Origin: Liopterus haemorrhoidalis
Lineage: Eukaryota; Arthropoda; Insecta; Coleoptera; Dytiscidae
Reading direction: 5' to 3'
DNA: 64,000 nt
Assembly (NCBI GenBank): GCA_963971575.1
Contig: OZ020616.1
Location: 32,034,306-32,098,305, forward strand
Notes under the pieces: model-generated
The model's input: the letters and a program-made list of their open reading frames with translations, nothing else
The model's database searches: none
What the model was told of the DNA's origin: nothing
Shown here: positions 1 to 11,235 of the stretch, piece after piece
Position numbering within the stretch: the stretch's first letter is position 1
Layout: each line of letters opens with the position of its first letter
Translations under genes and position numbers: made by a program

Positions 1-44
1 ATTCTTGATTAATAATCGTCATAAATTTATCATACAAAGTTGCA

Positions 45-115
45 GAGACGTTTCGATTGGGTATCCAATCATCCTCAGTCCAATATTATAGTCAAATGTA
101 AAAATTCAAACAGAA
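45..115. repeat. Dispersed repeat with a GATTGG/CCAATC inverted core
   Basis: This stretch, with its imperfect core GATTGGGTATCCAATC followed by ATCCTCAGTCCAATATTAT, recurs almost unchanged at 12636-12690. The core can pair with itself as a short hairpin. The two copies lie in unrelated surroundings, so it is a dispersed repeat, probably the end of a transposon family I cannot name. Confidence 0.6.
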
Positions 116-1457
116 TGTGACAGATTGTAAATAGACGTTGTAATAAATGATCGATAGTGCTTGATTATGTGTTTTAATTGATATTATTACAAACGCTATA
201 AAGCGTATATCATCAGAAGTGGGATTCCTGCACCTACTAATTTTAACCAGTTTTTGTTATACCATACATAAAATATTTTGAAAATGATTAAAAAAAAAAG
301 TGAAAATGGCAGAAAGACTTTCAGTTGCAAAACCAAGTTGAAATGTCAAAATTGGCTCACAAGAGTTTTGAAAATGGAAAACACAAGTGTTATCTTACAA
401 TTAAATTGTAAAAAAAATAATTTGGAAAAATTACGTTAAAGCTAATAGCAAGGGCTGGAAAACACTACAAGATGCAAATAAATTTCCCGATAACATTGCA
501 AAGGTTAAATAGAGAATAAGCTAAAGATGGTATGGAAATTTGACACCAAATAATAAGAGAATAATGAGGAACGATATTTCTAATTTGTTCTTGGTAATTT
601 AGAAATTTTGGATAAATACTTAACAAGGTAATTCAAAGAGTTTTATTATTATTGTGAGAATGCTAAAAAGAAAAGGTTTTGAAATTCCAGAGAACTAGCT
701 TTTATAGGGTTGCAAATTTAGTTCTCGTAAGTGTAATAATACAAAGTTTGTGAATATTTTGGTAATCGTAGGACATAGACAAAAATTGACCGGTGATAGG
801 TCAAAGTTGTATTGTTAGGTGTCAAAGATGTCTTGCCGTTAGGTCTGTTACTAATGGTTCATATTTGACGAGAATACCAATATAAATAAAACTTTTAGGA
901 CTGATGCACATGCTGTTTAATACTGTGCGTATTACTTGCTCAGATCTTTTGTTACAGGTATTGCAGGTTTTGAACATATTTTAGAGCTAGGAGATAAATT
1001 CATTAAATGTGTTCTTGGTTCCTTGAAGAGTTTCAACAAGGCCTAAAACAGTGGGAACCGTAGGGTTCTGCTTAATTTTGCTTGTTTTACCAATGCGATT
1101 GAAAACAGATCAAGGTGTAGTTTACCTGAAATGGCAAATATAGTGACCTGAAGAGAAATAATAATAAAAAAATTCAGAATGGACGAGCGTTTGTCTATTG
1201 ACAGACAAATAGTACGAAGGTAACTAGTTAGATGATGATGATTAAAAGTGATGATGATTAAAGTGGTAAGAGACATATTATTGCGTGTTAGCATCAGGGC
1301 TAGTTTTTGGGCGCCCTTTGTAATATGTTACGTTGGCAACCATAACATGATAACATATATGTGACAGATTGTAAATAGACGTTGTAATAAATGCTCGTTT
1401 GTGCTTGATTATGTATGTTTTAATTGATATTATTACAACGTAATAAAGCGTAGATCA
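116..1457 (+). mobile_element. TRIM-like or deleted LTR retrotransposon with about 97-bp LTRs
   Basis: Positions 116-212 and 1360-1457 are near-identical direct repeats that start with TGTGACAG and end in CA. The left one is followed directly by TCAGAAGTGGGATTCC, a primer-binding-site-like sequence that also follows the gypsy-like LTRs at 19053/24951 and 32136. It can pair with the T-arm and acceptor end of a tRNA-Leu, offset from the terminal CCA (from memory of tRNA sequences). The 1.15 kb interior has no coding ORF, but blocks such as 450-720 and 770-1290 are homologous to the interior of the gypsy-like element near 26240-26520, 30040-30360 and 25530-25760. It is therefore a non-coding deletion derivative of that family. 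No matching target-site duplication was found. Confidence 0.55.
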
Positions 1458-1795
1458 TATATTTTGTTTTTCTGTATTATTTAAATTAATTTATACTTTT
1501 AGTTTTTTAGTTATTAATATAAATTAAAATATATGAGTTTTCAAATCTAATTGGGAACTAATAGACAGTTAAAAACTATTTTTGTTCGGGCTTTACTGAT
1601 GATAATAAAGGGTTAAAATTTAATAAATTAGATTAAAACAGTAAAAACGGTGAATACTGATATACATTTCATATTAAAATTAAAAAGTATCCCACCGGGA
1701 AGCATTATTTTACTAAATGCCAGTCTGCGGGGAATTCAAATAGAGCTGCATAAATAAGTCGAACACACGACAAAACATAAGTACGTACATCAAAA
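1458..1795. other. AT-rich region upstream of the IR gene
   Basis: No ORF or repeat is recognisable. It should hold the promoter and 5' untranslated region of the IR gene that starts at 1796. Several AT-rich tracts could act as TATA elements, but none is distinctive enough to call. Confidence 0.4.
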
Positions 1796-2065
1796 ATGAG
1801 AAACTTACCATTGCTGGTCTGTGCTTTATTTTGCGTTTCAGCTTTCGTATTTGAAAATAAATTTAATTTATTATCTACACAGCTAAATGGTATATTTGAC
1901 AATTACCTTAACAACAAATTTGATCAAAGTACTACAGTTTTTGTTATTAAAAATGTGGATAATATTTTAATAACCAATGTATTACACCATGTTCATAAAA
2001 CTATTCGATCAAAATTTATCATATTTAATACAGAGCAAGGATGTTTGTATGGAAATTCTTTAAGG
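1796..2065 (+). CDS. Ionotropic receptor gene, exon 1 (signal peptide and N-terminus)
   Basis: This exon encodes 90 residues beginning MRNLPLLVCALFCVSAFVF, a typical hydrophobic signal peptide. The frame meets a stop four bases past AGG|GTATGA, which reads as a splice donor, so the exon ends at 2065 in phase 0. Joined to the acceptor at 5826 (TTTTATATTTTAG), the frame runs on uninterrupted into the long ORF below, which gives a 626-residue receptor. A paralogous exon with the same phase-0 donor lies at 43188-43508, which supports the model. The N-terminal part has no recognised domain, as expected for divergent insect IRs with a short extracellular N-terminus. Confidence 0.75.
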
Positions 2066-3271
2066 GTATGATAAATATTGTTAATATAACATAGTGATAG
2101 TTATGTATTATAAATAATTTTATTTAACCATTATTAAAATAATTTTGATAACTAATACTATTCTGAAAAAAAAGTAACTTAAAAAAATAAATTTGATATT
2201 ATGATTTATTTTGAAACTTTGCCCAGCTATTTAGCATTTTTAATCAGTGAAAGAAATTCAAAGTTCTACATAGATCTTTGAATAGCAACTAGCATTATCT
2301 AGAAGAATAATACTTTTTGCAGTAAAGAAAATTCAAACAATCTCTCAAAAATATCAGCAGTCATATCTTGATGACAAGCGATGGAACAATATTTAATATT
2401 TTTTTGCCGAAAATAACAATGCATCATGCATAATTGTTATTCGTTTTCCACTAGAAGAAGCAACAACTAATTTACATTTTGGAGAATTGTCAATCCGTCC
2501 CTTTTCTTCTGTATCGTGGGTGTCGAAACTGTCTAAAATTAATAATTTATCTTAAATAATCAGTTTTCCTGCATCCTATACGTTCAGTCTTCATTATTGT
2601 TTGTCGTTTGTCAATTTTCTTAAAATTGATTTCTTTTTGTATTAAAGAGTCCAATGTTGCAATTTACTTTTTACTATAAGTATCATATATGATTCTTAAA
2701 AGAAGCTTGCTTTCTTGCTCTTTCAATTTCCTAAATTCGCCTTAATCTCACAGAATTTTTTATTTTTCTTCTACATTGTCTATCAATTATTTGTCACAGT
2801 ATACAGCTGCACAGATCTCTCGTGGCCGGTCGTGGCTTATGGTACGCATAGAGAGGGCACTATGAAAGACAGTATCAGACACAGAGAACAGTCAAAGAAA
2901 CAAGTTCACATTCTTACACGTGTACATTATATTTATCAGTTAGATACGTCTACAAACACAAGTTCCTTCCATTACAATCGAACAAAAAAACTATAGAAAC
3001 GTAGCTGCTTGATTTAAGTGATTACTGCATTTGACGTTCACTTTGTCAACTTGTCTATTGGCCACTTGTTTATGTATTAAATTTTCCTAAATGCGCGGTT
3101 CAAGAGTTAATTCTCTACAGAAGAGCCTAATCACGTGCTCGTATGACGTCATCTTATATCATGGAGGTATAACAAAGGCTTGAAGCCATAATGGGCGTGT
3201 TAATTATGCGAAAGCCTTTCCGCCATATATGGACGTGTTAGTTATTCGATTTTGTTAATTATGCGTCCTAT

Positions 3272-3346
3272 TGTTTTATGGTTGGATGCAAATCAAATGC
3301 TGAAAAAGACGCTAAAATATCATTTTCTAGAATACTAAAAATTGTT
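3272..3346 (+). pseudogene. THAP-type zinc-finger N-terminus, fragment in the IR intron
   Basis: Read from 3272, the frame gives CFMVGCKSNAEKDAKISF followed by SRILK. This has the layout of the start of a THAP domain: two cysteines near the N-terminus, then a lysine-rich stretch and a SFxRxP-like end. Nothing further of the domain follows before AT-rich sequence begins. THAP domains occur in P-element-type transposases and in some host genes. Lying inside the intron, this is best read as a transposon remnant. The segment upstream (3160-3270) has repeated GGACGTGTTA/GGGCGTGTTA words that may be part of the same element. Confidence 0.35.
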
Positions 3347-4153
3347 TGTTTTTTTTTAAATTTTATTTATAGATCAAATATACAATGATATTTACAATGA
3401 TATATGTTGCACAATATTTGTATATTCTTGTACAGTACAAAAGAAAAGTTTATTCTAAAGATCTACAATAAGTAATTAGCCACTTAGTTTGTAAAACAAA
3501 CTAGTGTGTAGCATCTTTTACAAATGTTTGAATTTATGCTACATGATAACAGAGACTCGTATATATTTAATGTTTTTTTTTTCATTTATTACTATTTTAG
3601 TTTTTTTTTTTTTTTATTTTTTAAATGTATTTGCTAATTATTTTGAAAATTTGATTATATTAATAATATCATTATTGTTGAGTAATTTTGAAAATCGTAA
3701 TTATAATTTTTATTGGAAATATTAATGCTATTTTCTTCTATATATAATTTGAATTTATTATATGCTCTAAGTAATATGAACGACAAACAATTTTGGCTAA
3801 AATTATTTTTAGCTTTATAAATAACAGCATTAAGTCCGTTCTACATTATACTTCATCTAACTCTGACGTCATTTCAACTTTTGATACTACAGAATACAGT
3901 GGGGGAAATAAATAAGAGACAGCGATACCTTCCATCTTTTAATACTTTGTGATACTCTTAACAGCCAACTTAAAAAAAAATTAGGTTCAGGTGACAGACA
4001 AAAGTTTGGTTATAGAACAAATTCTAGTAAACAATTTATAAATATTGTTTAATTGTGCTAAGTTTATATTTATTTATGTGTTCTAAATAAACTTCTTATC
4101 AACTTCATAAACTTCTAAAAGTTAAGTTGTAAACAAAAACTAAAAAGTTGGTA

Positions 4154-4541
4154 TAGTTTATCTGAGAAAGAGCGATAGTAATAAAATTTATTATTTGTAA
4201 AAATTTATTGTTTTTTCACACAGAAGCGGCACACGAAATATACATAGTTCGAAGCGAAATGTTGTTAAAAAACAACCGAGTGTGCCGCACATCTTATATG
4301 GGAATACGATCTAGGATTAAACACAATAGATCATAAAAATTTTACTCTAAAATTTTTAAGAAAAATATGGTCACAGGCATGCATTTAATGATTGATAAAT
4401 ATGGTCATAGGCGTGTGTTTAATAAAATAATAGTAATATAGAAATACAAAAAACCAATTTAAATGTGTTTAAAATGTGCACGCCACTGGTAACTGCCTGA
4501 CAAAAAGATTTATTACTATCGCTCTTTCTGAGATAGTCTAT
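4154..4541. mobile_element. MITE with about 32-bp inverted repeats and 8-bp target duplication
   Basis: The left end TAGTTTATCTGAGAAAGAGC is mirrored by the right end (GCTCTTTCTGAGATAGTCTA), and the inverted match continues through GATAGTAATAAA with three mismatches in about 32 bases. AGTTGGTA flanks both ends (4146-4153 and 4542-4549), an 8-bp duplication of the kind made by hAT and P superfamily transposases. The 388-bp interior has no ORF, so it is a non-autonomous element. It sits in the IR intron. Confidence 0.7.
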
Positions 4542-4894
4542 AGTTGGTACGACTGAGAAGTATACAACTGTCATCCAAAAATTTGACCGGAGGTTGTTTT
4601 GAAAATAGTGTAGTTTGAAGTGTAGCAAAAAAGTATGTAGAACGAACTTTAGCTTTGTTCCTTGTTTGGTATTTGTGAGTTAATGTTTTCAGTTCATTTG
4701 TATTTTTGTTGATATATTGAAAATCAGTATTAAAAAAATATATAATTGTGACTGATTCATGACATGCGTACTGCTGTATAATAAGTCTATGAAGTAGCGT
4801 ATTGGTTTATCAAGCATTATTTTTAATCTTGATTAGATAAGTAACGTCCGTAAGTTAAAAATTATAGTTGATAGGTGTCCAAATCCCATTACAT

Positions 4895-5345
4895 ATCAAC
4901 TATAATTATTTTTATTATCCTATTTTGCATGGTTTTGATTTTATTTATGTAGACATGCGATGCAGATCCCCATGCTATAATACCATATGTTAAAGATGAT
5001 TATACTAGTGCAAAATAGAACACATATAATGTGGGAATGAAAAGTAAATATTTTAATTTTCTAAAGACAAAGAGCATTTTCCTCAAATTGTTATTTAATC
5101 TATCTATGTGTTTGTTCCATCTAAGATGTTGATCAATTTTATTAGCCCTAGGTATTTTGTTTCAGTCGTTTTACAAATTTTTATGCAGTTACAGTTTAGA
5201 ACAGTTACTTTTATGAATTGTGATGTTTTCAAAATTTGGTTGTGTTCAAATGAATTCAGTTTTACTGTAATTTAAAGTTAAAATATTGCTATTTAGCCAA
5301 TTAAGTAATATTTTTAGATCGTTTCCAGCCATTTCCTTTGCCTCG
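4895..5345 (-). pseudogene. LINE reverse-transcriptase C-terminal fragment (CR1/jockey-like)
   Basis: On the minus strand, two stretches fit the region downstream of LINE reverse transcriptases: HLRWNKHIDRLNNNLRK (near 5130-5080) and, after a frameshift, SLTYGIIAWGSASHVYINK (near 4998-4940). The second resembles the YGIVLWG block of the LINE at 38090. A TAA stop and at least one frameshift break it. It is a short dead fragment in the IR intron. Confidence 0.6.
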
Positions 5346-5826
5346 TTTATTTAAGAAATAATTAAAAGCGTGTCAAAATTAATAAACTTTTTAAAAATAG
5401 ACGTAATAAATGGTTACAAGACATAAAAATAGTAGATTTTGACCAATAGAAATGTTTTTGTAGTTATTATTATGTTATATCCATTATTTTTTTGTAATTC
5501 ACTGCTATAAATGTATTTAAAACGACTAAAAGACATAAATAGTAGTAAAATTTATATACACAACTAACAGAATTTATAAAAACAGTCGAATAATTACATT
5601 TTAACAGGTGTAGTTCTTTATTATTGAGAAGAGATAATTACTGGCACAAAAGAAGTTTTAAAACAATATCTGTACGCACGTAAATTCACTGCATAACTAG
5701 TCAAAATGCTATAAGAAAGCATTGGCAAACAAATATATATTGCCCCGAACATCTGTCAGCTGACGAGTGACGTCAGCCTAGATTCATCTATTAAAAATGT
5801 AACTTTTATTATTATTTATATTTTAG

Positions 5827-7437
5827 AAAGGAAGTAATTCCAATCTGGGATATATAAGCCTAATGATTATATTTACAAACCCATCCATCCAGGATTTAAA
5901 TGAAACATTCAATTGCCTTCAGGAAACTATATTATGGAAACCACGGACGAAAATGGTAGTTGTATTAGAAGAACTTGAAAATAAAACAACAATCCAAAAT
6001 ATTTTCCATTTTATCTGGAGTATGAAGATATTAAATTTAGTAATTGCTTCAGCATCAAACGATAAATCAGAAATATATGGATTCAACCCATATTTTAATC
6101 AATATCTTCAAAATTTAAGTAACACAGACATATTTTATAACAAATTAAATGATCTTAACGGATATGTCTTAAATATGTTACTAACTAAACATAGAGAAGT
6201 AACAAAAGTTTATGTGGCATTAGAAATAAGTACCAAAATTGTTTATGGAGGCAAAGATGGAGAAATAATAATGCATTTTTTAAAAAAGTATAATGCTTCT
6301 TACAATGTTACTAATGTTCACGAATTGCTGTACGTGAAAAATCCCTGGCGACCACTTAATAAAAATCAAGGACTGGACGGAACAAAAGTTACAATAATAA
6401 AAAAATATGATGCTGATTTTTTATTTGATTCTCAAGAACTTACAGTTGCGAATAACGCTACTGAATATTTATACCCTCACGCTAGAGACGACATGGTGGT
6501 TCTTAAACCAAGGGCTAAAATACTTTCTCCTAATGGTAATCTATTGAATATATTCAAAAAAGGATTTTGGGCCATTCTTCTATTTTTTATCTTAATTTTT
6601 CCTGTCATTTGGTACATTTTAATCAAATGTCAAAACAAAATTAAAGATCAAGGCATGGGGAATGTAAAGACCTTAATTTTGGCTATAATAAATAATTTGC
6701 GAGTTATACTAGGTTCATCTTTATACATAATTTCTAAAAATTCAACTGAGAATTTTATCTTGTTCTGGCTGTTGTACTGCAGCATGATAATTAACATTTA
6801 TTTCCAGTCTCATTTGTCAAGTATTCTAACTGTATCTACGCGAGAACCAGAAATTAATACAGTCAAGGATTTAGTAAGAGCAGATTGTCAAATACTTACA
6901 TTTCCTGGAATTGCCCAAGAAGTAATAAAAGTTTTAGAAATAACAGGACAAACAGATGTTATTCCAAAAATAGGATATCTGCCAGAGCAATTCTTTTGGA
7001 TTACATACAACGAATATCCGACAAATATTTGCGGAATTTTAAATTATGACAAGTTGCGTATTGCAACTTTGGTACGTCCGGGAGTTTTCCATTTGGTTCG
7101 TGAAAGTCTAATACCAAGTTATACCACCTTTGAGGTAGTGCAAGGTTCACCTTATTATGATTTGTTGAATGACTATATTTTAAGGATTTTGGAAAACGGA
7201 TTGCATGACATGTGGGAAAGAAAGGCCATGTTTAAATTTTTACTGGAGTACGGCATATCGAATGAAGTTAGTACTGTTGAAGGAGGTTATCATGATTTAA
7301 CTCTGTACCAGTATTGTGGAGCTTTTTATTTGTTAGTTATTGGTTTAAGTGTGAGTTTAGTTGTTTTTTTTATAGAAATTTTAGTTGTGCGTTGCAGAAA
7401 ATATGATTGTATAATACCGAGCATAAGAAAAAAGTAG
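5827..7437 (+). CDS. Divergent ionotropic receptor (IR), exon 2 with ligand-binding region and ion channel
   Basis: This exon encodes 536 residues; with exon 1 the protein is about 626 residues, the usual size for insect IRs. Residue numbers here count from the internal Met at 5863. A partial S1 ligand-binding lobe includes PHARDDMVVLKPRAKILS (about 200-220). Transmembrane segment M1 is near 234-255 (FWAILLFFILIFPVIWYILI). A second hydrophobic stretch ends in IYFQSHLSSILT (about 313-325), in the place of the SYTANLAAFLT-type motif of iGluRs. An S2 lobe follows, and a last transmembrane helix lies near 490-510. IRs are cation channels in sensory dendrites for odour, taste, humidity or temperature; the ligand here cannot be predicted. 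The phase-0 join to exon 1 is open throughout, and AATAAA follows at 7445. The coding frame shows no breaks. Assignment to the family is firm; the subfamily is not. Confidence 0.85.
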   Translation, partial: KGSNSNLGYISLMIIFTNPSIQDLNETFNCLQETILWKPRTKMVVVLEELENKTTIQNIFHFIWSMKILNLVIASASNDKSEIYGFNPYFNQYLQNLSNTDIFYNKLNDLNGYVLNMLLTKHREVTKVYVALEISTKIVYGGKDGEIIMHFLKKYNASYNVTNVHELLYVKNPWRPLNKNQGLDGTKVTIIKKYDADFLFDSQELTVANNATEYLYPHARDDMVVLKPRAKILSPNGNLLNIFKKGFWAILLFFILIFPVIWYILIKCQNKIKDQGMGNVKTLILAIINNLRVILGSSLYIISKNSTENFILFWLLYCSMIINIYFQSHLSSILTVSTREPEINTVKDLVRADCQILTFPGIAQEVIKVLEITGQTDVIPKIGYLPEQFFWITYNEYPTNICGILNYDKLRIATLVRPGVFHLVRESLIPSYTTFEVVQGSPYYDLLNDYILRILENGLHDMWERKAMFKFLLEYGISNEVSTVEGGYHDLTLYQYCGAFYLLVIGLSVSLVVFFIEILVVRCRKYDCIIPSIRKK

Positions 7438-7444
7438 AGGTATG

Positions 7445-7450
7445 AATAAA
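7445..7450 (+). promoter_or_regulatory. Polyadenylation signal AATAAA of the IR gene
   Basis: A canonical AATAAA lies eight bases after the stop codon that ends at 7437. It implies a very short 3' untranslated region, consistent with a compact gene end, although other AT-rich signals downstream could also be used. Confidence 0.5.
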
Positions 7451-8010
7451 GCACGTGTCATCATCAATAGCTCAATAGCATTTGAATAACCTTAGATTAT
7501 TTTAGAATCAATTACTATCACTGAAAGAAATTTATACTTTAATATTAAAAACACTAGTTTTTGATTTCATATTAATAGTATTTACTTTTATTCTAATGAA
7601 ATTGCAGGTAAAATCAAAAGATGGCGTGTTTTTGTAGTTTTAAAATATGCTTTAGATTTTACATTTGATTTGAGTTTTTATTTTAAATACAAAAGCCATT
7701 GTTTTATATCTGTGTTCATATTAAACAATATTAGTTTAATTAATTATTTATTTAAATACTAAATACACAGAATGACACACGATTATTAATTATTATTTTT
7801 TAACATTGTTTTAGCATCAGTCACATGATGCACACCGCCAACCTAGTATCTGAAGTACTAGTTAATACATACAATGTAATCAACATGACATATAACAATT
7901 ATAAAACAGTCATTATCTTAAAAGAACTGACATTAAAACTAAAATGAATGTCTAACTGATAATTTCAATTACCTAGCTTTTAATCAATTTAGTAATATTA
8001 AAAACAAACA
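7451..8010. other. AT-rich spacer after the IR gene
   Basis: There is no convincing ORF, repeat or RNA gene in this interval. It separates the 3' end of the IR gene from the 5'-truncated LINE that starts near 8015. Confidence 0.5.
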
Positions 8011-8684
8011 AAGCAGAATGTTAGATTTACTTTATGTGAATACTACGGATAAAATCTATGTCAGTAAATCCAAATTCAAATACCTTACTGTGCAAATTTT
8101 GACAACTTATATTATCATAACAATTGAAAATTTAACTTCAGAAGAGCGGACTATGACAGAATTAATAATTACATTGAAACGTTAAACTGGGAAGAATTAT
8201 TATTTCATGATATAAACAATGACTTAAACACCTTCTACAGCATTCTTAATTATATAATAAATAAATTTGTACCAAAAATGTATTGCCACAATGACTCATA
8301 TTCTAGTTGGTTTTCAAAGTCAGCAAAAAATATGATCAGGCAGAAAAACAAATTACACAAAATATGGAAAAAATCCAATCAAATTTATGATAAGAATTCA
8401 TATGATAATTTAAGATCGGTGTCTAAAAATGCAATCAAACTTGACTATCAACCTTACATCACAAATACGGAAAACAACTTAAATAATAATATTAAATCAT
8501 TTTGGAATTTTATTAACAGCAAAAAAAAAAAGAACTTTCCATAACTATGCGCCTTAGTAATATTAGTGCATCAACTGGGCCCGACATTAAATCAGTTTAT
8601 GTAACTGATACCTCCAATGATCATGTTGATATTTCGTTCGACTGCAATATTAACCTGTAATCTGTTAAGATTTCGCCTGATATT

Positions 8685-9121
8685 GTGTTTAATAAATTAA
8701 TTAACTTAGATTGTAAAAAAAGTGCTGGACCCGACGGGATCCCTGCCATTTTTGTAAAAAAGTGTAGCCCGACTATAGCATACCCACTTTTTCTACTAGT
8801 TGAAAAATCCTTAAAATCTGGAATTTTTCCTACCGTATGGAAAAGTGCTCTTATTACACCAATTTGTAAGTCTGGCAATAAAAATGATAGCAAAAATTAT
8901 CGTCCGGTGTCAATTTTGAGTACAAAACTAGAGGTACTAGATTCAATAGTAATGGACAAGTTAATGTACGTGTTCAAGAACATAATCTGCACCGAGCAAC
9001 ACGGATACATGAAAAATAGAGCAACATGCACCAATCTAATGATATTTACAGACTACATATCTACTGCATTTAAAAAACATAGGCAGGTAGACGCTGTTTA
9101 TTTTGATTTTACTAAAGCCTT
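8685..9121 (+). pseudogene. LINE reverse transcriptase, N-terminal half
   Basis: About 145 residues match the fingers and palm of non-LTR reverse transcriptases: KSAGPDGIPA, an ICKSGNKNDSKNYRPVSIL block, EQHGYMKNRATCTNL and FDFTKAF, where the first catalytic aspartate region begins. The reading frame ends only because of the LTR insertion at 9122; the other half of the domain is at 11236-11960. Confidence 0.75.
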
Positions 9122-11231
9122 TGTTACGTAAATTATTTCGTAACACAATATTTATATATTTTGAATTTTGTACGCGTGGAAGTGGTTTTGATACCAGTGC
9201 TGCCATCTATGTAGAACGTGTGAACTAACCGATCTTTGGATCGATAAAATAGATTGCTTAGAAACAAAATGGGCTTGTGTTCTTGTCATCGATTCGGATC
9301 GGTCGACGTTCGACCTTATCTGAGATCATCCCTTCAACTGGCCGGATTTAATTCAACTAAAAGGCATAAATTGATCGAGATATAGTTCTTCCATCGACTG
9401 ACATAAGCATTTTGTCATATTGAAGGCGTGTTACATCTAAACGCCGTTATGTTGGACCGGTAGGATCATTTGGAAACTGTTATTGTACCCTGCTGAGTAC
9501 TTGAAAAACATTTATAGAGCCGTTGTTTGTCTGGGAGACGAAATATTATTCCGTTGGAGTTATTTTGGGGTTAGCGGAGATACATCAGGCAATGTTTCAC
9601 TGGAGCATCTGGAAGACTCAACCGTAGTTATATTTTATGCAAAATCGTTATCTAGAAGACGACTTGTATACAGATAAGTGTTTACCGAAAGTTTTAAGCT
9701 CATCTGTACGTGGTTATAGAACTTGTGACACACGTTTTTGGCGTGTATTTGTGTTTATTTAATGTAAACGAGTTAATTGGTTTGTGATTTATTTGTTGCC
9801 ACGTTCAAACGACCTTAACTTTCTATATAGATCTATGTAAGAGAGCTCTCAGGTTCTAATTTAAGTGTAATTAAGGTTAGTCTCTCCAAATACTGTCGTA
9901 GAGCCATTTTGTCAGTGAAATTTGAGTTACATTTCGGTTCGTGTTAGTACGATTTCGGTTTACTTGTACATTTGTTGTCCGTGGTTTAGAGTAGTGAAGA
10001 TATATTATTGTTCATTTGGGGAAGGAGGTAGTCTGACGTTACTGTGTATCGTTCAGTTACGGGATATCGCATCCGTTCTCTCCCCAAGCGACCACTTTTA
10101 TATCAGGGATACATCCGAAAGGATAGTTTTTGATTTGCGAGCCGTACCAGTGGGTTACGTGCTATTTTGATTTGACGTTTCGAATATTTGTTTTGATTTC
10201 GATTCGTAAACGTCTTGTTTTGACACAATCGTGGATTGTTCGTTACGATTTTGGTACCTACCATTGCAACCTGTGCGTTTCGCATCCCGGCGTGCGGTTA
10301 AATTAGCCGAGTGGCTAGGGTGTAAATAAAGGTCTCATTTTATGAACCTTCGTCGTAGATAATAGAACTTGTATGCTTACATTCCGGCATTACAGTTAAA
10401 ACAGCCTATTGGTTAGGAATTGTACCATTTCACTTGTCGTAGTGACAGTTAAACTTTGTTTGTTATTTTTGGGTCATTAGATATTTGGATTAGAATTTAA
10501 GTTCAGATTTGATCTGATGTAGTTTAAGTTAAGACTCCGGTCTTATTAATTGACAATTTTTGTTACCACATTATTTAGATAGATCGAGACGTAGTCTCGA
10601 ATTGTTTGACAATATTGATTAATATTTATTGCATTATTTGTGAATTGATTCAGTATTCGTGTATTTAGACTTTCCACTCTGGAAAGCCTAATCTGTTTAA
10701 CTTCGAGTTCATTTATTAAATCTCACATTTTTCTTTATTTTTTTTTATGGAAATTTATGATGTACGATACTCTTTAATAAAGATTACTTTATATCATATT
10801 TGTCGAGTATTGCTTGTTAGTCCTTTTGAGTCACAATGTATTAATCTTGATTTGGGGATAATTGGTAAGAACTACTTCTACTAGAAAAAGATTTAAGTTT
10901 ATCTCCGGTTTAGTGACGTCAAATTAAACTTATGGCGCCCTTATAAATAAATATAGACTGTTAAAATTTCATCTCCCAGTCCTTGAGAATAGAATCTCTA
11001 ACTTTACCCAGCTAGTCGCTAACCGGTCTAGTGAATGCGTTTTTGGTGGAACCTCCTATTTTGGATAACGCTTTACTTGCCAGATCAACTAACATCTACT
11101 TGATCATTTTACTTATTGTTGATTTTGATTGATTTTTATTTTATTTTATTGTTACAAAAAATGGCGTTCAGTCTTTCTTCTCATAAATTTGTTACAAAAA
11201 TGGCGCTCAACCCATTTTTTTTATTGTTACA
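9122..11231. mobile_element. LTR retrotransposon remnant or solo LTR of about 2.1 kb, inserted in the LINE
   Basis: The insert starts TGTTACG and ends TTGTTACA, with the usual TG...CA limits, and is flanked by CCTT at 9118-9121 and 11232-11235, a 4-bp target duplication. Removing it joins the LINE frame through KAF and DR exactly. The first bases form a hairpin (TGTTACG...CGTAACA, 9122-9145). Near the right end TTGTTACA occurs three times, near 11147-11154, 11190-11196 and 11224-11231. The first two are followed by AAAATGGCG(T/C)TCA, which resembles an LTR/primer-binding-site junction. The element may thus be one long LTR plus a scrap of interior and a short LTR end. No gag or pol ORF is present. 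Confidence 0.6.
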
Positions 11232-11235
11232 CCTT

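Noticed and set aside
2715..2996. 93-residue ORF in the IR intron
   Set aside because: No domain, no splice sites in frame and low-complexity start; probably chance.
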